Source: Thiobacillus sp. UBA2186
GTDB taxonomy: Bacteria > Pseudomonadota > Gammaproteobacteria > Burkholderiales > Thiobacillaceae
Assembly: GCA_002327405.1 (NCBI GenBank)
Contig: DCVO01000022.1
Coordinates: 659 to 27,494, forward strand
Reading direction: 5' to 3'
Length of the DNA: 26,836 nt
A program made the translations under genes and the position numbers. How positions within the stretch are numbered: position 1 is the stretch's first letter; the number at the start of each line of letters is the position of its first letter. Under the pieces are notes generated by a model. It was not told the DNA's origin and did no database searches. It saw only the letters and a program-made list of their open reading frames with translations. Below are positions 7,836 to 14,489 of this stretch, one piece after another.

Positions 7836-7853
7836 GCTTTTGCAGAGTTTTTC

Positions 7854-8462
7854 CTAGACCGGGTTGATTGAGATCAGCGACGGGTCGTCGAGGTGGTCGA
7901 TCAGAATGCGCTTCACCCGCATCTGCCAAAGCTTGCCGAATTCCGTGCGTTCGTCCGCGCCGGCCTCGCCCGCCAGCAGCTTCTGCATCAGCGGCGGCAG
8001 TTCCGGCGGCGGGGGCACGACTTCAGGGTGATAGGCCACGGTTACGGCAGCGCCGGTATCCACGCGCGTGCATTTCATTTCGATGCCGCCGCCGATGCCG
8101 AACAGCAATAAATTGCGCCGGCTGAATTTCCCTCCCAGTCCCTTGAAGCCGCCTTCGCCGGCGGCGCCGGTGATGAGGCTCGCGACATTGGCGATGACGC
8201 CGGTCACACCTTCGTTTTGCGCCGCGCCGAATTCGACACGGATGTTGCCGCGCTCCGGCACGCTGTCCGGGTACAGCGCCTCCAGGGCTTTCAAGGTCAT
8301 GAGGTAAGCGCCCGCCACCGTGGGGCAGGAATGGCCGGCGAGCTTCACCGCGTCGAGGTAGCCGTAGCGCATGAGGCCGTCGCTCGCCGCGCCGAGGACT
8401 TGTGCGAGCGGGTCGCGCAGGGCGATGGATTTCACTTCGTCGAAAAATGCCGGATGGCTCAT
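7854..8462 (-). CDS. FmdE-domain protein, possible metal-binding partner of the NnrS-like protein
   Basis: The 202-residue protein carries AGHSCPTVAGAYLM near residues 42-55, the pattern of the FmdE domain (formylmethanofuran dehydrogenase subunit E-like, GHxCP). RVEFG, then EGVTGVIANVASLITGAAGE and GGKFSRRNLLLFG follow, like the ligand-binding core of that family. His and Cys in the HSC motif are candidate metal ligands. The rest of a methanofuran pathway is not visible here, so a direct role in it is unlikely. The start overlaps the stop of the membrane protein gene by ATGA, so the two are probably made together. The function is unknown; a link to nitrogen oxide metabolism is inferred only from the neighbours. 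Confidence 0.65.
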   Translation of the reverse strand: MSHPAFFDEVKSIALRDPLAQVLGAASDGLMRYGYLDAVKLAGHSCPTVAGAYLMTLKALEALYPDSVPERGNIRVEFGAAQNEGVTGVIANVASLITGAAGEGGFKGLGGKFSRRNLLLFGIGGGIEMKCTRVDTGAAVTVAYHPEVVPPPPELPPLMQKLLAGEAGADERTEFGKLWQMRVKRILIDHLDDPSLISINPV

Positions 8463-9616
8463 GATGGATTGCTCTGTTTTACAAAAATGAGGGAAGCGGC
8501 CGCCTGCAGCAGGAACCACACCAGGGTCGCCGCGGAGAGCAGCAGGCCCCATTCCTGCTTCAATCCTGCCGCAATGCCGGCGCAGAAAAACAGCAGCGCG
8601 CGCACGCCGTTGTAACGGCCAAGCTGCTTGCGCATGTCGCCATGCCAGGCGTTCTGCACGCCGGGACGCAGCCACACCGGCAGCAGCTGGCTGGCGGCGC
8701 CCGACACCAGCGGCAGCAGGAAGCCGGCGATGAACACCATCGCCGGGTCGACCGCCATGCCCGCCGTCACCGCCGCGCCCGCCAGGAGGCACAGCGCGAA
8801 GCCGACCGTCGCCATGGCAAGCAGGGGTGCTGCGCCATGCAGCGCAAAAATCTCCGCGCGATACAGCCGCAACCAGGCCGCCGCCATGCGCACCAGCGCG
8901 ACTCCCCACGCGATCAGCCCCATCCACGCGAGCGGCGCCAGCCAGGCCGAACCGATGGCGACGAGCAGCGTGCCGCCCAGCGCCAGGGGCAGGTCTTGCT
9001 TCAGTCGCTGCGCCGCGCCGGGGTCAGGCCGGCCGATCACGGTCGGCATCAACACCGCGAGCGTGCCCACCGCGGTCAGTCCTATAAATCCAAGCGTGTT
9101 TAGATGCAGATGAAAGCGGCGCAGGGAAAGAAAATATTGCGGCCACAGACTGGCGGCGAGGATGGCCAGCAGTGCCACGAACAGGCAGGCCAGCGCGGCT
9201 TCGTACCATCCCAGGCAGGGATGCGGGCTGCCCAGCATGGCAGCGCGCCGCCTGCGGCTCCAGACGAACAGGGCCACTGTTGATGTCATGGCCAGCACCG
9301 CGCCCGCCTGCCAGCCCCAGCTGAAACCGCCCAGGCTGAACGCCGCCACCGCCAGCGCGCCGCCGGCCAGGGCCACCACGGGAACGATGCCGATGACGCG
9401 CTCGGCCTCGCGCGTGCGCGTCAGCACCGGAATGAAGTGGCTCATGGCGCCGAAGATCAGCGGCATGGCGCCGGCCGCCAGCATCAGATGCAAATACGCG
9501 GCGCGGCCGGCATGCGGCGACCAGAACAGCGCCCCGGCGAAAATCGCCAGGGAGAGAAATACCAATGACGGCAACATTGCGTTTTGTTTATAGGCCTTTA
9601 CACGAGCCCAAGGCAT
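8459..9616 (-). CDS. NnrS-like / haem-copper-oxidase-like polytopic membrane protein
   Basis: About 385 residues, almost all hydrophobic, with some 10-12 predicted membrane helices. Histidines suited to haem or metal binding lie within helices: AAYLHLMLAAGAMPLIFGAM followed by SHFIPVL, and RRFHLHLNTLGFIGLTAVGT. This resembles NnrS and related proteins found near NO and nitrite metabolism genes. The first ATG at 9616 lacks a clear ribosome site; an internal ATG at 9577 is an alternative, and a TATAAA lies just before it. It is coupled to the FmdE-domain gene downstream. The neighbours DUF2249, nsrR and, further away, hemerythrin support a nitrosative-stress role. A second, distantly similar protein is encoded at 23712-24995. 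Confidence 0.65.
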   Translation of the reverse strand: MPWARVKAYKQNAMLPSLVFLSLAIFAGALFWSPHAGRAAYLHLMLAAGAMPLIFGAMSHFIPVLTRTREAERVIGIVPVVALAGGALAVAAFSLGGFSWGWQAGAVLAMTSTVALFVWSRRRRAAMLGSPHPCLGWYEAALACLFVALLAILAASLWPQYFLSLRRFHLHLNTLGFIGLTAVGTLAVLMPTVIGRPDPGAAQRLKQDLPLALGGTLLVAIGSAWLAPLAWMGLIAWGVALVRMAAAWLRLYRAEIFALHGAAPLLAMATVGFALCLLAGAAVTAGMAVDPAMVFIAGFLLPLVSGAASQLLPVWLRPGVQNAWHGDMRKQLGRYNGVRALLFFCAGIAAGLKQEWGLLLSAATLVWFLLQAAASLIFVKQSNPS

Positions 9617-9635
9617 TTGTGTGTTGCATGCGCTT

Positions 9636-9758
9636 GCGCCCTCATCCGGCGCTGCGCGCCACCTTCTCCCGGAGGGAGAAGGAATTCAACCCCCTCTCCC
9701 TCGGGGAGAGGGGCCGGGGGAGAGGGGGCCTCGGGGAGAGGGGCAGGGGTGAGGGCGC
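9636..9758. repeat. 123-bp repeat element with 9-bp terminal inverted repeats
   Basis: The ends are GCGCCCTCA and TGAGGGCGC, a perfect inverted pair. The interior holds several palindromes of the type CTCTCCCTCGGGGAGAGG and TTCTCCCGGAGGGAGAA. It lies between the DUF2249 gene and the NnrS-like gene. The same units recur at 10612-10707, 25203-25299 and 25558-25923. No coding content is apparent. Confidence 0.75.
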
Positions 9759-9773
9759 TTTTGCATCAAGCAA

Positions 9774-10034
9774 TCAGTTGCGCACGAAGTCGATCACGAT
9801 CGCGCCGGGATCGCGCTGCAGGTACTCGATCGCCACGGCCTCGCCATAGCGGTTGCGCAGCTGGTCCAGCAGCGGCAGGGGGTCGTGGTCGTTGACGAAG
9901 CGCATGCGCTCGCCGGAATTCAGCGCATCCAGCGCGCCGAAAATGGCGGCGTGGCGGAAACGCTTGGCGATGCCGCGCGCGTCGAAGGGGTAGATCATGT
10001 CCTGGCGCAGGTGCAGGTGGGGGTGCGAATTCAT
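9774..10034 (-). CDS. DUF2249 domain protein, NsrR-type operator upstream
   Basis: An 86-residue protein with the DUF2249 pattern: DARGIAKRFRHAAIFGALDAL, then GERMRFVNDHDPLPLL and a C-terminal beta strand (GAIVIDFVRN). DUF2249 proteins have a TusA-like fold and are common beside hemerythrin, nitric oxide and denitrification genes; their biochemical role is not settled. ATG 10034 is chosen because AAAGGAG lies 6 bases upstream. The promoter shows TATAAT at 10068-10073 overlapped by a 23-bp palindrome, so repression by NsrR is likely. It is divergent from nsrR. Confidence 0.85.
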   Translation of the reverse strand: MNSHPHLHLRQDMIYPFDARGIAKRFRHAAIFGALDALNSGERMRFVNDHDPLPLLDQLRNRYGEAVAIEYLQRDPGAIVIDFVRN

Positions 10035-10047
10035 GGCTTCTCCTTTA

Positions 10048-10070
10048 AATATGTAAATAGGAAACATATT
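10048..10070. promoter_or_regulatory. NsrR-type operator
   Basis: AATATGT and ACATATT are perfect 7-bp arms with a 9-base spacer, 23 bp in total. Size and half sites fit the known NsrR consensus (AAGATGYATTT and its complement). It overlaps the TATAAT of the leftward DUF2249 promoter, and the nsrR gene is adjacent. A similar site lies at 26388-26410. Confidence 0.7.
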
Positions 10071-10073
10071 ATA
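10068..10073 (-). promoter_or_regulatory. Probable -10 element of the DUF2249 gene
   Basis: On the minus strand this reads TATAAT, 34 bases before the start codon. No good -35 is at standard spacing; TTGCCC lies 19 bases upstream. It overlaps the NsrR-type operator by 3 bases. Confidence 0.55.
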
Positions 10074-10129
10074 AACACAGTAAAATCGGCCTGGGCAAGA
10101 TAATCTTTTTCTTATTTACATAATCAGGC

Positions 10130-10558
10130 ATGCAGCTTACCCGCTTCACCGATTACTCGCTGCGAGTGCTGATCTACCTGGGCTCGCACCCCGACACGCT
10201 GGCCACGGTCGGCGCCATCGCCGAGGAATACGCCATTTCGCGCCATCACCTCACGCGCGTGGTGCACCAGCTCGGCCTCAGGGGCTACATCGAAACCGTG
10301 CGCGGCAAGGGCGGCGGCTTCCGCCTCGCACGCGCCCCCGAGCGCATCCGCATCGGCGACGTGGTGCGCGACATGGAGAGCGGCTTCGAACTGGCCGAAT
10401 GCTTCCGCCCCGGCGAGACCACCTGCAAGCTGATGCCGGCCTGCGCCTTGAAACCCGTGCTGGCCGAAGCCGGCCGCGCCTTCCTCTCCACCCTCGACCG
10501 CCACACCCTGGCCGACCTGCTGCCCGCGGAACAGAAGCCGCTGGCGCGGCGCGCCTAG
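10130..10558 (+). CDS. nsrR: NsrR, Rrf2-family nitric-oxide-sensing repressor
   Basis: The 142-residue protein begins MQLTRFTDYSLRVLIYL, the typical NsrR N-terminus. It has the Rrf2 winged-helix motif (TVGAIAEEYAISRHHLTRVV) and the wing (RGKGGGFRLAR). Three cysteines, C91, C99 and C105 (spacing C-x7-C-x5-C), fit the iron-sulfur cluster ligands of NsrR. NO destroys the cluster and releases DNA. Two matching palindromes in this window, upstream of DUF2249 and hemerythrin, are probable targets. The gene is divergent from DUF2249. AAGATAATCTT at 10097-10107 could be an additional site but is short. Confidence 0.88.
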   Translation: MQLTRFTDYSLRVLIYLGSHPDTLATVGAIAEEYAISRHHLTRVVHQLGLRGYIETVRGKGGGFRLARAPERIRIGDVVRDMESGFELAECFRPGETTCKLMPACALKPVLAEAGRAFLSTLDRHTLADLLPAEQKPLARRA

Positions 10559-10611
10559 TCCGTCATCGCGGGGCGCATGGCGCCGTGGCGATCCGGTTCA
10601 GCAAAGCCAAG

Positions 10612-10707
10612 CCTTGATTAGACTGGATTGCCGCATCAAATCGGTTTGGGTCCAGCGTTCGCTCCCTCTCCCTCGGGGAGAGGGTTGGGGAGAGGGCGCT
10701 GCCTCCT
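10612..10707 (+). repeat. Composite dispersed repeat, copy 1
   Basis: It runs from CCTTGATTAGACTGGATTGC through ATCAAATCGGTTTGGG and CTCCCTCTCCCTCGGGGAGA to GCCTCCTC. The reverse complement of 25203-25299 matches along the whole length with only scattered differences. The two copies are therefore inverted and about 14.5 kb apart. Around this copy, 10559-10611 and 10708-10785 hold further GTCATCGCG/CGTCATTG-type fragments and no gene. Confidence 0.8.
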
Positions 10708-10785
10708 CCCGACCCCTCGTCGCCATCACGCCTCGTCATTGTCATACCTCGGGGAGGGGGGCATAATCATCTCAGGAAACATGCC

Positions 10786-11094
10786 ATGTCCAACGTGATC
10801 GAACAGCACCAGAGCGAAGTCGCTGAACTCTGCCGCCTTTCCGGTGCCCGCCGGCTGGATGCGTTCGGCTCGGCGATTCGCGGTGACTTCGACTCTTTGA
10901 CCAGCGACCTGGACTTTTTGGTTGAGTTGGAAGACATGCGCCCTGCAGAATACGCTCGTGCTTATTTCACATTGAAAGAAGGCCTGGAGTCCCTCTTTGG
11001 ACGGCCGGTGGACCTGGTTACTGCCAGCAGTCTGGCCAACCCCTATTTCCGCGAGCGCATCGCCAGCGAACGTAGAACCGTTTATGCACGCTGA
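10786..11094 (+). CDS. MntA-like minimal nucleotidyltransferase (antitoxin)
   Basis: A 102-residue protein with the nucleotidyltransferase motif FGSAIRGDFDSLTSDLDFLV: G28-S29, then D41-x-D43, with a third acidic residue in GRPVDLVT. In MntA-HepT pairs this enzyme neutralises the HepT RNase by adding AMP to a Tyr near its active site. The reading frame is intact and overlaps the start of the following hepT by 11 bases, the usual arrangement. Its partner is frameshifted, so the antitoxin may now be an orphan. Confidence 0.85.
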   Translation: MSNVIEQHQSEVAELCRLSGARRLDAFGSAIRGDFDSLTSDLDFLVELEDMRPAEYARAYFTLKEGLESLFGRPVDLVTASSLANPYFRERIASERRTVYAR

Positions 11095-11424
11095 TGCCCG
11101 CAAGCTGCTTTGGGACGCGCAACAGGCTGCAGAGCGTATCGCCCGTTTCGGTTCATGGAAAAGTTTCTTCGACTATGAACAGACGAATACCTGCGTTCAG
11201 CAGTTGAGCGGCAGTTCGAAATCATCGGCGAGGCCCTGAGCCGGCTCAGCAAGATCGATTCACTCACCGCGAGCAGAGTCCCGGAGCTTTCACGCGTAGT
11301 GGCTTTCCGAAATGTGCTTATCCACGGTTATGCAAGTGTTGATAACCGCCTGGTCTGGGGTGTCATCGAAACCAGCCTGCGCTCCTTGCAGGCTGCAATT
11401 TCTGACCTGATCGGCAAACCCTGA
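11084..11424 (+). pseudogene. HepT-like RNase toxin gene with a frameshift
   Basis: The frame from ATG 11084 gives MHADARKLLWDAQQAAERIA, typical of HepT, but after about 11180 it runs into unrelated sequence and stops at 11239. The next frame resumes at DEYLRSAVERQFEIIGEAL and continues to the stop at 11422. It includes RNVLIHGY (11308-11331), the R-x4-H-x-Y catalytic and target motif. A single missing base near 11180 explains the break. The product would lack the RNase motif, so the toxin is probably dead, unless this is a sequencing error or programmed slippage. Confidence 0.8.
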
Positions 11425-11462
11425 CAGCCGGGCTCCCCCTGCGCCCTGGCAACCGTAACCCC

Positions 11463-11595
11463 CGTCACTGTGAGTACCGAAGCGACGCGCCAATCCGGCC
11501 AAACAAGGCCAATCCCCCTGATCTTGCAACTGGAAACTGGCCACTTTTAAACCCGGATCGCCACGGGCCGTTGGACTTCGCGACGAAAGCGAAGC
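11463..11595. repeat. Degenerate copy of the CGTCATTGCGAG-type inverted repeat
   Basis: CGTCACTGTGAGTACCGAAG with CGCCAATCCGGCC on the left, and GGATCGCCACGGG with CTTCGCGACGAAAG on the right, resemble the two ends of the element at 7750-7835. The 257-base gap between hepT and the next tetR holds no gene that I can support. Confidence 0.4.
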
Positions 11596-11681
11596 TTTAC
11601 CAGTGACTCCCTAACGGGGCCCCCTTGGGCAAGCCCCCGCCTGCACTATGATGAACCGTATACCCAGACCGGGGATTCATC

Positions 11682-12311
11682 ATGCCCTCCACCCAAACCA
11701 GCGAACTTGCGCGCCGCATCGTCGACACGGCAGTCGAGCTGGCCGAGCAAAGCTCGTGGGAGGCCGTGCGCTTGCACCAGGTGGCCGAGGCCCTGGGCAT
11801 CGGCCTCGATGAGGTGCGCGACTGCTTCCGCGAAAAGGACGAACTCATCGACGCCTGGTTCGAGCGCGCCGACGCCGCCGTGCTGCAACTGTCCGACAGT
11901 GGAGAACTGGCGCAACTCACCCCGCGCGAAAGACTGTTCCGCCTCATCATGGCCTGGCTGGATGCGCTGGAAGCCCATCGCAAGGTCAGCCGGCAGATGA
12001 TCCAGTCCAAGCTGGAACCCGGCCACCTGCACATCCAGATCCCCGCGCTCATGCGCGTCAGCCGCACCGTGCAATGGATGCGCGAAGGCGCCGGGCTGCA
12101 AGACGCCGGCGTGATGCGCGCCGTGCTGGAAACGGCGACGACCGCCCTCTACCTCGCCGCCTTCGTCAGATGGATGGGCGAGGACGCCGCCGGCTCGCCG
12201 CGCACCCGCCGCCTGCTGGAGGGAATGCTGGCGCAGGCCGAGGCCATCATGCAGGCCTGCCCCGGCAGGGCGGGCAAGGCCGGAGAAAAAAGCATCCCGC
12301 GCGCGCTCTGA
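11682..12311 (+). CDS. TetR-like (possibly COQ9-like) helical protein
   Basis: The 209-residue protein has a TetR-style N-terminus: RRIVDTAVELAEQSSWEAVR, then LHQVAEALGIGLDEVRDCFREKDELIDAWFERAD at about residues 30-63. The recognition helix is weak compared with classical TetR proteins (GIGLDEVRDCF). The C-terminal half contains ATTALYLAAFVRWMGED and TRRLLEGMLAQAEAI, slightly reminiscent of COQ9, a TetR-fold lipid-binding protein of ubiquinone synthesis. That alternative is only a possibility, though ubiquinone genes are in the window. It lies 36 bases before the VOC gene in the same direction and may be co-transcribed with it. Confidence 0.65.
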   Translation: MPSTQTSELARRIVDTAVELAEQSSWEAVRLHQVAEALGIGLDEVRDCFREKDELIDAWFERADAAVLQLSDSGELAQLTPRERLFRLIMAWLDALEAHRKVSRQMIQSKLEPGHLHIQIPALMRVSRTVQWMREGAGLQDAGVMRAVLETATTALYLAAFVRWMGEDAAGSPRTRRLLEGMLAQAEAIMQACPGRAGKAGEKSIPRAL

Positions 12312-12347
12312 TACCATTCCCCGTCAATCAATTTTGCGGGGAATCAC

Positions 12348-12989
12348 ATGTTTTTCGGGATCAGCCATCTTGTCGTGCCGGTAACGGATGTGGAACGCGC
12401 AGCCAGGTTGTGGCGCGATGTCATGGGCTTTGCCGAAGCGCGCCGCGGCGAGGGCTACCTCGACATCGATTCCGGCAACGTCGCGATCCGCCTCATGCAG
12501 GTGGCCGCCGTCGAGTCGAAGATTTCCATCCGCCTCTCCGTCCTCAAGGTGAACGAGGCCTACCAGGCCCTGCTGGCCGGCGGCGCCGCCTCGCGCTACG
12601 AACCCATGCGCACCCCGGAACTGGAAGAGATCGCCTGCGTCAGCGACGCCGACGGCCACGCCATCGTGCTGTGGCGCGCGCTTACAGAAGACGAGTGGGG
12701 CTTCGTGCCCGAACTGCCCAAGCAGGGCGAATGGACGCCCGATGCCGAAGCCCTGCTGCAGCGCCTGCTGTCCCACGTGCCCGCCCTGTTCCGCATGCTG
12801 GCGCGGCGCAAGACCACCCGCGTCATCGAACAGCTGGCCAGGGAAGCCAAAAGCCCAGTCACCCGAGAACTCGTCATCAAGGGCTACATCACCTCATCCG
12901 CCAAGGTCACGCGCTATCGCCTGGTCGAGCCGCTGCGCGCGGAGGGGATCAACCCGGATGAATATCGGGAGGATTTTGAATATGAGTGA
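12348..12989 (+). CDS. VOC (glyoxalase/dioxygenase-fold) domain fused to a PCP_red domain
   Basis: Residues 1-110 look like a vicinal oxygen chelate module: GISHLVVPVTDVERAARLWR, then MGFAEARRGEGYLDIDSGN and CVSDADGHAIVLWRA. Metal ligands would be H7 and residues of the later strands. Residues about 128-190 (WTPDAEALLQRLLSHVPALF, then RRKTTRVIEQLAREA and VTRELVIKGYITS) resemble PCP_red, the small helical domain at the C-terminus of light-independent protochlorophyllide reductase subunit B. This domain also occurs alone in non-photosynthetic bacteria. GGGGAATCAC stands ahead of ATG 12348. The function of the fusion is unknown. It is the last intact gene before the AT-richer island. Confidence 0.7.
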   Translation: MFFGISHLVVPVTDVERAARLWRDVMGFAEARRGEGYLDIDSGNVAIRLMQVAAVESKISIRLSVLKVNEAYQALLAGGAASRYEPMRTPELEEIACVSDADGHAIVLWRALTEDEWGFVPELPKQGEWTPDAEALLQRLLSHVPALFRMLARRKTTRVIEQLAREAKSPVTRELVIKGYITSSAKVTRYRLVEPLRAEGINPDEYREDFEYE

Positions 12990-13014
12990 GCTACGGCAAA
13001 TTCAAGCGAGATAG
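12982..13014 (+). other. Ten-codon open frame overlapping the VOC stop, possible gene-start remnant
   Basis: ATG at 12982, preceded by GGGAGGATT, encodes MSELRQIQAR and then TAG. The ribosome site and the overlap with the VOC stop are typical of a translationally coupled next gene. The base composition changes just after this point. It may be the 5' end of a gene cut off by the island, or simply chance. Confidence 0.25.
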
Positions 13015-13034
13015 CTGGGGTAGCTTGCTATCTC
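13008..13034. other. Hairpin at the left edge of the island
   Basis: GAGATAGC and GCTATCTC are perfect 8-bp arms around an 11-base loop. No T run follows, so it is not a classical terminator. It coincides with the change in composition. Confidence 0.5.
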
Positions 13035-13288
13035 TAATATGTGTCCAGTAATGAGGAGGCTGTTTTCGGCCAGAGGGGACATTTAGGGCAGCACAACTTT
13101 CCGACCGCTTCTCCGCTGAAGCGGAAGTCCATTGTAAGGCCGTTGAATGACGGCTACCGTCCCAATAGCTACATAGAAGCTAATCAACACCTGTTGTCCG
13201 ATTCCAAAGTGGACTTTTCGCGAACCCGCCCTATGCGTCTAAAATGTTGACTCACGTTTGATTCGGCTGTGACAGGGATGGCAAACAA
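13035..13288. other. Intergenic region before the sigma gene, no gene supported
   Basis: A GTG-initiated frame at 13041-13250 has no ribosome site and a peptide unlike any known family, so it is not called. TTGACT at 13247 is a possible -35 for the sigma gene, but no convincing -10 follows at standard spacing. Confidence 0.5.
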
Positions 13289-14488
13289 ATGGGCGAGGAT
13301 TATGAATCATACGATCATTCAACAAATGAGGTGCCCTTGTCGAATGAGGACGATGAGGAATTTGTTGACATTTTGCTCCTTACCGACGAACCAGAATCTG
13401 CTCAGGTCGATCGGATCAGGCCGGAACTTGTAGACAAGGTATTCAAGGCGCTATCGGCTGATGCGATACGCGGTGCTGGGGAATTACGCCGCAGTGATAT
13501 AGACCGTGCCTATCTTCGCAAGGATTTGTCCATTGCCGAATGCATGGAAGTAGAGGAACGTATCCTTGTTGCGGGGCACCGAATCGTTGAGGTCGATGAG
13601 GGAATAGAAGAAGATGATTCTGCCGCTTCTCAACGAAACCGAAAGTATCTAAGCGAGGCCGAGGAAAAGGAACTTGGCCGCAAGATTCAGCTCGCATTAC
13701 GACTTCCAGATGACAAGAGCACATTGGATTCTGCATACGTGCACCGCGTCCAAAGTGAGGCAGAGCGCGCAAGGGCGTTGTTTGTTGTTACGAATGTGAA
13801 ATACGTAAACAAAGTTGCAAAGCGTATTGGCAAACATAGACACTTCACCGAAGAAGATATCGCGCAGGAAGGCTTTATTGGCTTGCTGAAAGCTGTTGAT
13901 ATGTACGACCCAGAACGTGGGTTCCGATTCAAGACTTACGCCACTTGGTGGATCGAACAGCGTATGCGTCGTGCGATTGCCGATGGCGACCGACTCATTC
14001 GACTCCCGGTACATGTATATGAAAAGTTTATTCGAATCTGGCGCGCCAGGGCGAAATGGACTTTGTCGCATGGCCGTTCACCAAGCCAAGATGAGCTTGC
14101 ACACGCCGTCGGAATGGAACCAGAAAAGCTTGCAAAGTTAATCTGGCGCGTGGAGGCAACTGAGTGTTTGGAAGGCGACGAGATTATCGGAGATGATTTG
14201 ACAAGAATGTTGAACGTCCCTGATTCTGCCCCTGCCGCGTTCGACATTGTTTTATATCAGGAACTGAAGGAGCGGTGTCATGAAGTACTTGAAACGTTGA
14301 CGCCGCGGGAGGCGTACATAATACGGGGGCGATTTGGCATCGACCTTGATCAAGAATACACGCTAGAGCGCCTGGGCGAGAAATATAGTTTAACCCGAGA
14401 GAGAATTAGGCAAATCGAAGCAAAAGCACTGAAAAAGCTTCGTCATCCTGTCCGACGCGAAAAATTGGATGGCTTCTTGGATTCATAA
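13289..14488 (+). CDS. RpoD-like sigma-70 family factor encoded in a defence island
   Basis: The 399-residue protein has an acidic N-terminal extension of about 150 residues with no match that I recognise. Region 2 follows: NVKYVNKVAKRI (2.1), then DIAQEGFIGLLKAVDMYDP (from residue 190; core RNA polymerase binding), then RGFRFKTYATWWIEQRMRRA (2.3/2.4) and RLIRLPVHVYE. Region 3 contains GRSPSQDELAHAVGM. Region 4 runs from LTPREAYIIRGRFGID to YSLTRERIRQIEAKALKKLR (about residues 336-388). This is group 1/2 architecture (RpoD/RpoS), not the short ECF type. Region 2.4 differs from housekeeping RpoD (EQRMRRAIADGDRLIR), so promoter choice may differ. No anti-sigma gene is adjacent. It ends 1 base before the NERD-helicase start, so the pair is an operon. 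Third codon positions are more A/T-rich than in the flanks. Confidence 0.88.
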   Translation: MGEDYESYDHSTNEVPLSNEDDEEFVDILLLTDEPESAQVDRIRPELVDKVFKALSADAIRGAGELRRSDIDRAYLRKDLSIAECMEVEERILVAGHRIVEVDEGIEEDDSAASQRNRKYLSEAEEKELGRKIQLALRLPDDKSTLDSAYVHRVQSEAERARALFVVTNVKYVNKVAKRIGKHRHFTEEDIAQEGFIGLLKAVDMYDPERGFRFKTYATWWIEQRMRRAIADGDRLIRLPVHVYEKFIRIWRARAKWTLSHGRSPSQDELAHAVGMEPEKLAKLIWRVEATECLEGDEIIGDDLTRMLNVPDSAPAAFDIVLYQELKERCHEVLETLTPREAYIIRGRFGIDLDQEYTLERLGEKYSLTRERIRQIEAKALKKLRHPVRREKLDGFLDS

Positions 14489-14489
14489 C

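Noticed and set aside
9590..9616. Possible NsrR site near the NnrS-like gene start (GGCATTTGTGTGTTGCATGC)
   Set aside because: The half sites are two bases too far apart and the arms match poorly compared with the two 23-bp sites.
13041..13250. GTG-initiated 69-codon frame before the sigma gene
   Set aside because: No ribosome site and no recognisable protein pattern; it looks like non-coding junction DNA.
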